34,355 bases of DNA, from NCBI GenBank assembly GCA_032358255.1, contig JAULBX010027761.1, positions 1-34,355 on the forward strand, in the 5' to 3' direction. Below the pieces are notes generated by a model that was not told the DNA's origin, made no database searches, and worked only from the letters and a program-made list of their open reading frames with translations. This DNA is from Heterotrichella gracilis. Taxonomy: Eukaryota > Sar > Xanthophyceae > Tribonematales > Xanthonemataceae. Position 1 is the first letter of the stretch. Every line of letters starts with the position of its first letter. The position numbers and the translations under genes were made by a program. Below, piece after piece: positions 9,232 through 18,337 of the stretch.

Positions 9232-12200
9232 CTACTTGAGTGGCTTCAGCCCCAGCTTTGCGCGCATCTCGTTGGCTGCAACGATTTCCGGGTCCTCATC
9301 ATCCACGCCGCGCTTCTGCACAGGCACAGGGGTCCAATTAGAAGGTGAAGGGTTGAAATAGGAAATGCCACATGCAGCTATATTATGCCAGGGGTCCTCG
9401 TCACCCACAACGCGCTTCTGTGCAGGCACAGAGATTGCAAGGTGAGCCCACACACCTTTGCTGTGCCCCACCCTGCGTGTGCCAAAGCATCAATGTACAT
9501 GGCATCCACACAGGAGTGGTGCCAAAGCAAACATGCCTGCCATAACCAAGGACCAGCCGCCTCATCAAATGGCGGTGACATGAAATGCAGTGCATGAAAT
9601 GCTCCCACCAAGCCCACACATGCACATGCCAGCCAACCCCATTCTTCCTTCTAGCACAGTTTCTGTTCACTTTAGTTACACAGTTCACTTTAGCTACACA
9701 AGTTTGCCCACTGTGAATACATGTATGATATATTTTCAGAAAATGAACTCACTTCCTTTTCACTACTTTATGTATACAATTAGTGCATACCCACCTTTTT
9801 TGCGTCCCTTGAATCGTGGTGCCTGTCCCGGTCCTTCTCCCTGGGATCCCTGCGATCCCTCTCCTGCTCCCGATCCGTGTCCTTGCCCCGGTCCTTATCC
9901 CTGGGCCTGTCCCGATCCCTATCCCCGTCCCGCTTCTCCCGCCGCCTCTCCGCACTGGGGCTGCGGTGCCGCTTGCGCTCATCCCTCTCCCTCTCCCGAT
10001 GCCTATCATCCCTCCCCCTGTCCTTCTCCTTATCCTTGTCGCGGCCTCGCTCCCGGTCCCTCTCCCGCTCCTTTTCTCCATCCCGGTCCCGGTCCCGTTC
10101 CCGGGGTTTTTCCCGCTCCTTGTCCTTCCCTCGGTCCTTTTCCCGCTCTTTTTCCTTTTCCCGGGGTCGCTCGCGCTCCTTGCGGTCCCTGTCTGCCTCC
10201 TTGGGACGATCTGGGCTGCCGGGCCTGAGAATGAAAAGAGGCATGTTTAGGTAATTGACACAAGAGGGAGAGAGTTTGGTCACGAATGCATCGCTCAAAT
10301 TCGCAATGCATGCTAAAATGGCAGACTTGTGCCAAATAATGCACAGCAAATTACAGGCAATTTACATCAGGGTAAGGTTACACTCCGTCAATTAAACACA
10401 ATACGACACAAAATATATAATTACAAAAAAAAACACAACAATGACAAATATAGGCTCCTCACCTCCTGCGCTCCTCATCCGCCATTGCCTTCTCAAGCTC
10501 TGCAGCCGCCTGTGCAGCCTGGGTGGCTTCAGCCTGCAAGCGCAATGCAATATCTCAACAAGCAGCCACTCACATCTGATGGCGGGGATGACATGGGGAG
10601 TGTGCGCCATGTTGGGGAGGCACCGCATTGCATCGGGGCACCCTGGGGCATGCGGCATGCTACCCAGTGCTAATACAGATTGATTGCAACTTGGCACAGT
10701 GCCTGGCAGCACAGCACGGCAGCCATCACACGGCAGGGCACTGGTATTTCTAGTATAGGCTCTAGGGTCCAGGGTTTAGGGTTCACCTCCAGGGCCTCCT
10801 CGCCGAAACCGTCCTCCAACAGGCTCAGATGTTTAGGGTTTACTGTCTAGGGTTTGTGTTCCAGGTTCCAGGGTTTAGGGTTTTACCTCCAGGGCCTCCT
10901 CACCGAAACCGTCCTCCAGCAGGCTCAGATGTTTAGGGTTTAGTGTCTAGGGTTTGTGTTCCAGGGTCCAGGGTTTAGGGTTTACCTCCAAGGCCTCCTC
11001 ATCGAAATCGTCCTCCAGCAGGCTCACGCGCGGCTCAATCTGCTTCTGCTTCTCCAGATACATCCTGTGAAGCAAACGCATACACATCAGCAGGCAAGCA
11101 GCCATGTAGCCCTTGCACAGCAGCTCTGGTTTAGGGTTTACAGCCAGGGTTCAGGGTTTGGGAGTGCCGATCTGGGTCTAGGGTTCAGATTCGAGTGTAG
11201 GGTCAGGCCCTAGTGGTAGCAGGGTTGGTCTTTGCATAGCTACTTTGAGGTTTGGCTTAGGGTTTGAAGCCGACCTTGCTGGCAGCCTGGACAGCGCCAT
11301 ACCAAACCACATAGCTAAAACTCGGCTTGATACGCAGCAAGACTAGGGTTTTTGGCTTGGGTTTGGGTTTTGGTGCGCAGCACCAGATTAGGGTTTAGGG
11401 TCCAAACTCAGGGTTTTTGCAGGGGCCTGACCTTGCCGGCAGCCTGGGCAGCGCCACATCAAACACATAGTCCTTGCGCAGGAGGTCGTCCACCAGCTCG
11501 TCCACGTGCGACAGCTCAAAGCTGGACTCGGTGCGCAGCCTGACCTTGCGGTTGTCGTTGAACAGCGGCTCAAGGTACTGGTACACCTCCAGGGGGCGCC
11601 CCGTCAGGCGCAGGTAGAAGGCGCCTGCGGGATGGGTGAGGTGGGTGGGTGGGTGGGATGGTGGATCGTGGATGGCGGTGATCGTGATGCAGGTGGGTGC
11701 AGGTTGGTGGCGGTGGTGCAGGTGGGTGGTGGTGCAAATGGCCAATGCCAGGGGGGTCTCAGAGGGGAGCTGAAAGGGGTGTGGTGGGCAGTGGGTGGTT
11801 GCTCAATGTCATGCAAGGCCCATCGCTGCTGGTGCGCAGTGGTGAGCCAGAGCATGCTCAGAGCACAGCCCTTGAAGGGGAGTTGCTGGCTGCTTGAGAG
11901 CGTGCTGCTGAGTAGATGGGTATTGCTGGCTGTGTTCGTTGGGTGTGCGCTGCTGGTGCCGTCTGGGCAGCAGAATGGGCTGCACCTAAACCCTAAACCC
12001 TACATCCCAAACCCTAACTTAGATCCTGACGGTGCTAGTTGGGTGCGTGTGCTCACCCAGTATGCGCACATATTTGTAGTCCTCGTTTTTGATGAACTCA
12101 ATGATAATCTCCTTGTCGGGCTGCAGCTGAAGCATCTTGAGCACCAGGCACATGAACTCGGAGGGCTTTTGCGCTGAGCCATAGGTGCCGCACACATAGC

Positions 12201-12777
12201 GCAACTCCACTGCCCGGTCCACCAGAGATTCAGCGGTTAGTGCGAAGCAGTGCTCCTTCCAGTATTGGCTGTTGTAGATCTTGGTGCGCAGGATCTTCTC
12301 GACCAGGTTCTGGAGGGGCACCGGGGTGTGAAGGGTGTGTGGGTGGTGTGCGCGTGAGAGTGGGGGGGGGGGTGCGTCTGTGTGAACCCAGGTTGCATGT
12401 GGGTAACAGGGAACCCATGCATGAGGTTGTTTGGGGGTGAAGGCGCGCCGCAGGGATTGGGGAACACCCCGTGCAACAAGCTTTTCTTGGCTTTCCATGA
12501 TGATTAAGGGGCAACAGGGCACCCATGCATCGTAATGTGGGTGGCGCTTGGCAGCGGCTTTTGACAGTCAGGAGTGCGCAGCGTGTGGCAATACAAGTGG
12601 ACGCCTCTTCAGGTCCAACCATTGCTAGAACCATGCACAGGGGTGTCTCTGTGGGGGTGTTAGTGCGTGCGGCCTGGGATAACTAGGTTTGGATGTTTGC
12701 ACGGGTAAGGGTGGGCGTAATACCTGGGGGTTTGTGCCGTGAAGTGACTTCGCGGTGACGTCTGTCCTGTTCGCCAT
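9232..12777 (-). CDS. PRP38: Pre-mRNA-splicing factor PRP38 (PRPF38A type)
   Basis: Seven exons on the minus strand: 12777-12724, 12309-12057, 11624-11432, 11064-10986, 10533-10463, 10224-9795 and 9315-9232 (TAG), giving 387 aa. All phases agree. The protein starts MANRTDVTAKSLHGTNPQNLVEKILRTKI in family fashion. The PRP38 domain covers about residues 5-180, with YWKEHCFALTAESLVD, GGTYG-like GTYGSAQKPSEF, FIKNEDYKYVR and AFYLRLTG. It then has LLEDDFDEEALE, a coiled AEATQAAQAAAELEKAMADEERRR segment, and a ~143-residue charged RD/RE/DK-rich tail (RS-like, residues 217-360). The C-terminus ends EMRAKLGLKPLK. PRP38 is a component of the U4/U6.U5 tri-snRNP needed to activate the spliceosome in the nucleus. 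The usual Cys-free RYVGGTYG reads RYVCGTYG here. The introns hold four echoes of this gene's exons. Confidence 0.95.
9391..9433 (-). repeat. Exon echo of the PRP38 last exon
   Basis: On the minus strand this copies acceptor plus AAGCGCGNNGTGG..GAGGACCC of the real last exon, 102 bp upstream in gene direction. The copy reads KRVVGDEDP against KRGVDDEDP. The frame stays open through the copy and the intron into the real exon, so use of the upstream acceptor would add 34 residues without a stop. Confidence 0.9.
10751..10985 (-). repeat. ~100 bp tandem repeat: exon 4 echoes plus TTTAGGG
   Basis: Two decayed copies (10784-10827 and 10884-10927) of the 3' half of PRP38 exon 4 (real 10983-11026) are spaced 100 and 99 bp apart. 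Each repeats CTCCAGGGCCTCCTC..CGAAACCGTCCTCCARCAGGCTCA and is joined by a spacer with GATGTTTAGGGTTTA, TCTAGGGTTTGTGTTCCAGG and GTTTAGGG. The telomere-like sequence is part of the unit. Donor dinucleotides are kept (GTGAAC and GTAAAA on the minus strand). Confidence 0.95.
11123..11420 (-). repeat. TTTAGGG-rich intron of PRP38 with an exon 3 echo
   Basis: Many degenerate TTTAGGG/TAGGGTT units. At 11270-11315 there is a copy of the exon 3 3' end and its donor region (real 11427-11474): CTTGCYGGCAGCCTGGRCAGCGCCA followed by CAAAC-CACATAG. The copies are 158 bp apart. Confidence 0.9.
11983..12020. repeat. Telomere-like CCCTAAA tract in PRP38 intron 2
   Basis: Three to four CCCTAAA-like units lie about 35 bp from the exon 2 donor. 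No echo exon was recognised in this intron. Confidence 0.85.
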
Positions 12778-14264
12778 CGGGAACCGTGTGGAAATAGGAG
12801 CCCAGTTGTAACTGCTGTATATATTGGGTGCAGCCTTCTATAAAGGTTCGGCCTCAAAACTCCACGGCTGTTGCTAGTTCAGGTTAGTTAAAACGGAAGA
12901 ACGAGTGCACGGCGTTTTCCACGTTACAGCAAGCGTCGGAAAGGCAGACGTGGGCGTCTGCCTGCCGGTTGTGTCGCATGCATCAGCACGCTGCATATGC
13001 ATGCATTACTGTTCTTCGCGCAAAAACTGGGTTTGGTATACACTGATCATATGTGTGCAGGAGAGCGTGCATTTTATCAAGGTTTTGGACGCTCTGCAGC
13101 ATTAAGGAGCCTGGCTCCCCACGTCCAAGTGGGCACTTGAACAATTTTCCACGGTGGCAACCACCCAGGGGAAGCTCAGTCGACTATTGTACTCGGGGAT
13201 GTAAGAAACAGGGAGGAAATCCGCAAGCGGGGATGCAAAAAAATGGGCGGCTCAAAATAAATTGGGTCTGACTTGGGCGCTGTGCAGCGATTGGCGCCAG
13301 CGGATGAGTCGGCTGCCACGCGGCCCTTCCTCCATCGCCAAACCTGGGCACGTGACTGCTGGCTGCGCGCAGCGAGCAATTCACGGCCCTGCTGCACTTT
13401 TGCGTTGGTATCTCAAAGGAAGCAACCCTGGGCGCTTTATCACGTTGGGTAAGTGCGAGTGGTAGGTGCTCTGAGAGTCGTTCACGCACATTTCTCCTTG
13501 CCTGCTGTCTACGGCACCTCGTACTGTGCTTAGTCCCAAGCCTGTATAGAGGTGTTGCTGCTGCCTTGGAGGACGAATGGACTAAGGATGGTCAATGTGC
13601 CTACCTCTCTCCTTTTCCCCAGCTCAAGCCAGGTATGTCCTTCCCTGATAGACACCTTGCAGCACAAGGTTTATTGTTGAGACTGCCCTTGTGGAGAGTA
13701 CAGTCCCTGAGACGTGCAGCTAGCTAGGTGCACCGTCCGAGCTGGTTTGATAAGGCTTGTCGTGAGAGTTGCAGTAGTCTGACCCAAATCCATTGTGACC
13801 TCGACACTTTGCATTTTGACCGTTCTGGTGGGTCGTGCCAGGTTTGGAGGGTTGTTTCCTTTCGGTGCACTGTTGAAGAACCCTTCTGAATGTAGCAGGA
13901 TGGGTCGATCCATGCATGCGCACATGTGAGTGGCTAGGTAAGCATGCCATGCCAACCAGGCCCAGCGCATCGACTTCCAAGCTTCGCTACACACTAGGGA
14001 TTGCTATTTTATGTTTTATCTGCGAAACAAGGTCCCCTCGCACAGCTAGCTGCATATCCCTGCCATGAGCCACTCGAGAGCGGTCTAGTCAGCGGTTCGG
14101 AAGTTGTTTCGCCTGCATTGCGTTTGCCAACACTTGTCGTCGCACCAGTCGGTGTACACCTGCTGCCGGGACGCCGAGCCGATTTGAAACCTTGTTATCA
14201 ACCCAACTGCTGAGGTGCCAACCTTGTCTGTGCTCTGCAGTCCTCCGACTCCCAGTCTACGCTA
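12778..14264. promoter_or_regulatory. Divergent intergenic region, PRP38 / GATA gene
   Basis: Shared 5' region of two divergent genes, ~1.49 kb. TATA-like sequences lie at about 12819 (TGTATATATTGG) and 12838 (TCTATAAAGG). TGCATGCA-type palindromes occur at about 12977-13006 and 13912. A CTCAAGCCAG block at 13623-13632 is framed by TTTTCCCCAG and GTATGT, so it could be a very small 5' UTR exon. No coding exon could be supported, and promoter positions are guesses. Confidence 0.35.
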
Positions 14265-14314
14265 ATGGAAGGGCCGATGCTGCAGTCGAAAGCTTTCATG
14301 CAGGCCCCAGGTGA

Positions 14315-14360
<46 letters not shown>

Positions 14361-16740
14361 TATAGATTCGTGTTTCAAACCGTGTCTTGCCTCAACAGAC
14401 GATACGTGCCTTGTGCCCAGTTGGTCCATTCGAGTCAGACAGTAGGACATATGACGTTTTGAAACAGTGGTCTTGGCACCTTCAATCCTGTGAAAGCACT
14501 CCCGCCGAGCTGTTCGTCCTCATCCTCACTGCACACCTGTTGTTTCTTCTAGCAACCCTTCATGATACAGCAACTGGTTCACATCCCAACCTGGTTCGAA
14601 CACAGAACGCTTTTTTTCGGTGCGTGTCCCTTGCCATTCAAACTCCCTCCCGCCGTGCAGAGTCTACCTGGGGCGACTGGAGCTTTGACATCAACGACAA
14701 GTCAGGCAGCATAGACACGGTACGAGCCACGAAAAGCACGGCTGGGCTACTGCCTGGCACATATCAGAGGTTGCAGCACCAAATTCTGTGTTGTCCACTG
14801 CAATCCTTGAATGGCATTGACGCCCAGCAACTTCATCCCACAATCCCCTCCATTTTGCAGGCTGGTTGCTAGCCCTCCACCTGTATGTTACACTGCGGAT
14901 TGCACCATTGCTGACCCTCTGAACCCTGCGTGCAGGAAAGCATGGGCTTTGTTGTGCCGGCATCACCCAGAGCAGACGGGCAGTCGCAGTTTATGCCGTT
15001 GCAAGGGGACGCGTTCCTGCCCTGGTCTGCCAGTGACAGCCTGACGCTGGACAGCTGGAGCCAGGGGCTGCAGCGGTTGCCTGCACAGCATCACACTGCT
15101 CAAACCCAGGTGGGTGTGCATATCAAGGTCAACCAGTGACCGATAACCAGCACTCCAATCCGCATTGGTCCAATGAGAGGTTCCGCATTGGTACATTGTG
15201 ACTACCAGCCAGCAAGCAGACGCCATGCCATCTGTCGTGTGCGGCGCTGGCCAGCACGCTGTGGGCGCACCACCAGGCAAGCAGCGGCTTTGATGAAATT
15301 GTTTCTACCACGTGCGGCGGCTTCTGGGTACATGTGTTAGTGCTGAGGCTGGAGCTGCGTTGAATGCATCGGACTGCATCCCCTGCAATATGCACATATT
15401 CTCACCATGGAACCCATTCTGACCACCTAGGGCCATCGCCTTGCGCAGGTTGGCGGCGGCGGGCACAAGCGCAAGCGCAGCGACGCGCATCAGGCTCTGA
15501 GCAGCGCCACCCCTCAGCCAAAGGAGTGGTCTGGGAGGCATGTGGAGGTGAGTTGCCTGGCTGCACCTTGGCACTCTTAAACCCCACTGCTGGTTGCCAG
15601 CACCCCCACCCCGTACAGCACAGCACTGTCTACACAAGGCGTCTGCCGCTTCCCGGGAATTTCAAGGGCGATCGTTTGTCATGGGATTTACCCCATCATG
15701 GCCTGTCAGCCCACATTCCCTCCACCCTTTGCATTCCCACCAGTAGCCAGTCCTCTTGCGCCACTTCACCCTAAACCCTAGCCCCGCCACAACTGGCATA
15801 TGCTATTTGGACCCAGATACATCAGGGCAGACCTTGCGCTACTCCTGCGACCTGATGGGACCTAACCAACCCCGCCCCACCCCCTTTAGGTGAAGCAGCA
15901 GTCCGCCAACTCCAGTTACAACCCACCACCAGACCCTCCACCTTCACCCAAAACCCCTGCCCCTCACACCCACCCACCCCTTCCTTAGGTGAAGCAGCAG
16001 TCCGCTGGATCCAGCCGCGACACCACCGCCGAGGTGCGCCTGTACCGCCTGGCGCGCATCGACGCCCACGCCGACGCCGAGGACGACGTCGAGCCCGACG
16101 CCTTTGACAGCGTGCGGGAGGTAACCGATGATGAAGTTGAGGAGCTGGCCCTACTCCTGCTCCACAGCGAGCAGATTGCCGAGGATTTGCTGCACTACCC
16201 CCCCTTCCAGTTTGTGGATATGCTTCCATCTGGGGCCGGGGCGGTGGGGTCGGACGGCGGGGCCCAGGGTGGCGTGGGTGCGGATGGTGCCATCAGTAGC
16301 AAGCAGGAGAAGGCGCTGCCCTTCCACAAGGCGGGCGGGCCCTGCACGCACTGCGGCGCGGAAGGTGGGTGCTGGTGTCCACTGGGCGGTCTGTTTAGAG
16401 TTCAGAATTTAGCAAGCAGGAGAAAGGCGCTGCCCTTCCTGGCTTGTAATGTACTCTAGGAAAATCCTCATATTGTTGTGTGTGTGCGCCCCTTCAGTTT
16501 TCCCGGGAACACCCCGAGAAGTATATACCCTAAAACCCTAAAGAACCCCACTGAGTGGTTTCTGTGTGCTCTTTTGCAGAATCCCCGCAGTGGCGCCGGG
16601 GACCCCCGGAGAAGCCCGCGCTGTGCAACGCGTGCGGCACCCGCTACCGCCGCACCAACTACCTGGCGCCGCTGCCCCCTGGCGGCTGGAAGGGCAAGAA
16701 GCCGCAGCCACAGCCACAGCGGTCCAGTGCTGAGCACTGA
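14265..16740 (+). CDS. GATA-type zinc-finger transcription factor
   Basis: Six exons in phase: 14265-14310, 14661-14719, 14936-15109, 15449-15547, 15989-16364 and 16580-16740 (TGA), giving 304 aa. One GATA finger at about residues 245-270 has the pattern C-x2-C-x18-C-x2-C (CTHC ... CNAC), with QWRRGP in the loop and the usual basic tail (GTRYRR). The 18-residue loop is the form typical of plants and green algae. The finger is split by an intron just after the second Cys. Upstream, a GGGGHKRKR patch (about residue 94) could be a nuclear localisation signal, and exon 5 is acidic and helical (ADAEDDVEPDAF, EVEELALLLLHSEQ), a possible activation or dimerisation region. The rest is not recognised. 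GATA factors of this type bind GATA-core DNA sites in the nucleus; the target pathway is not evident. The start is the first ATG giving a phase-consistent model. Confidence 0.85.
14319..14358. repeat. (AT)20 microsatellite
   Basis: An uninterrupted run of 20 AT dinucleotides starting 8 bp after the exon 1 donor of the GATA gene. It could fold in the pre-mRNA beside the 5' splice site. Confidence 0.98.
15890..15920 (+). repeat. Exon echo of GATA-gene exon 5
   Basis: TTAG/GTGAAGCAGCAGTCCGCC repeats the acceptor and first codons (VKQQSA) of the real exon at 15989, exactly 99 bp upstream. Beyond ~30 nt the copy turns into Pro-rich intron sequence. Confidence 0.9.
16411..16440 (+). repeat. Exon echo of GATA-gene exon 5 3' part
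   Basis: AGCAAGCAGGAGAAAGGCGC followed by TGCCCTTCC copies 16298-16325 with one inserted A. It is 113 bp downstream, in the intron that splits the zinc finger. A CCCTAAAACCCTAAA tract follows at 16526. Confidence 0.92.
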
Positions 16741-18337
16741 AACCTGTTTAGGGTTTCCTTTAGGGTTTATTCCCCCGAGCGTTGAAATGGAGCGCTGGGA
16801 GGGGAGCGCTAGGTTGGGTGGTGCTGTACGCGGGATGGGATGGGGTAGGACTCCCACCGTTGGGAGTGACACGGTTTGCGGTTTGTTTTTTTGCCGAGCG
16901 GGGAGGTCAGCAATGCTATTTGAAGAGGAGTTCAGTGTGGTTTCGCAGAATTGGGTGTTGTGGAGGGGGTTTGTTAGTCGACCAAGTACCACCACATTGG
17001 GCCCACGGTCATGCGCCACGTGGCAGCAGACTGGTTGTATCTTTTGATACTGTATAGGGTGTGTCAGATGCTGGGTTGGACATATTGGGTTGAGCAAAAA
17101 TTGGTAGGACACAGGGGCAGTTCATCTTTTTCACGTGCAGGAATTAGGGGCAGATTCCTTGACTAAGCACAGTTTGTTCATGTGTACACAGGATTGTATT
17201 CACCTCCGTTTCTTGATTTGTAGCCTGAGAAGAAAAATCACATAGTTCCGTTGAGAAGATCAGTCTCTGAAATAGCTGTCGAGGCTTGGACACGAGAAAT
17301 GAAATTTTGTTTGCTGTTTGCATCCCGGTTGTATCCTTGGGTTTGGTTGCCATGGCCAAAGCTGGCTGGTAGTGTGGTAGGGCTGTTTTCTTTACAAAGT
17401 TTCAGAAGCACTGCTATACAATTACCCCTGACTTGCACGCGCGGGAGATTGGTCATTGAGACTATTTTTTTTTTACCATTGGGTGCAACCAGCTGTGTGA
17501 CAACCATTGCTACACAGCTGAGTTGCACCTGCATCCGTTATCACACACCCCATAGTGATCGAGCACCGCGCAACCAGCCACCACCTTTTTGCGCCCTCAA
17601 AGTTGATGACTTGTCAGGTTGCAAGCTGTGCAGGATCGCCTGTTTTATATTACGCGTGCTGTAAAGCTCACAACAAGAAGAGTGTGTCACCTAATACAGA
17701 AGAAATTTAACACCTCCTGGAGCTCCTTGTCAAGGAGTCTTTGACCCTCATAATTCAAGCCATAATGGGTGGTCACTCACTTTCCTTGCAAAGCCAGCGA
17801 GCTTTAGGCTGGCCGCGGCGAGCATACAGAAAGGCAACGCCCAGCGCACAGGGTATGGTGCTCAACAGGTAGTGCCTGTACTGGGGCCTATAGCCTTGCC
17901 AGTGGGGCCGCAGGTGCAACCCGCATCCCTCGTACACAACAAGAAGGCAGATGCATAAGAACGATGAACTGTAACTGTTCTGTTGGGCGCTTTTCTGGAC
18001 TCTCCAAAAAAGCAAGTTGACACAGTGGGCCAGCAGTACAAACCCAGACTTTGAGCATCCAACCTGAGGCCGAACACCAGGACTTTGAAGGTGTTTGAAC
18101 TTATCAATCTGCCATCAAAACCTTTTTGGCATTGCAATGGGTCAGTCCTTCCCGTTTTGTTTGTCCAGCAGTACCTCCCTGGCTGACTCCATATGCATGC
18201 ATTGTGCAAACAGCCCTCGGCAAGCGTCACTTAACCCCACCTCTGCAGCTTCAGCAGCTCATTTTGCCGCCTCAAAAGCTGGAAACCTCAGCTTTAACCC
18301 ATAGCATCTCGCCTCTATCTGATCCTGCCCGGCAGCC
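16741..18337. other. Intergenic region
   Basis: 3' flank of the GATA gene (TTTAGGG units at 16747-16770) and 5' flank of the KH-protein gene. No firm gene. On the minus strand, 17788-17960 has exon-like codon use (HWQGYRPQYRHYLLSTIPCALGV...) followed by an AA/GTGAGT donor, but no joining exon was found. A TGCATGCA palindrome at about 18192 lies ~145 bp before the ATG at 18338. Confidence 0.4.

Noticed and set aside
9877-10254. Long open frames on the plus strand full of Ser/Arg/Leu or Pro
   Set aside because: They are the antisense of the PRP38 charged RD/RE repeat exon. The minus-strand frame has phase-consistent splice sites and family similarity on both sides.
17251-17664. 137-codon plus-strand open frame
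   Set aside because: No similarity recognised, no clean ATG context or splice partners, and composition like the surrounding non-coding DNA.
17788-17960. Possible minus-strand exon with a hydrophobic segment and an AA/GTGAGT donor
   Set aside because: Codon use looks plausible, but I found no phase-matching partner exon up- or downstream and no recognised family.
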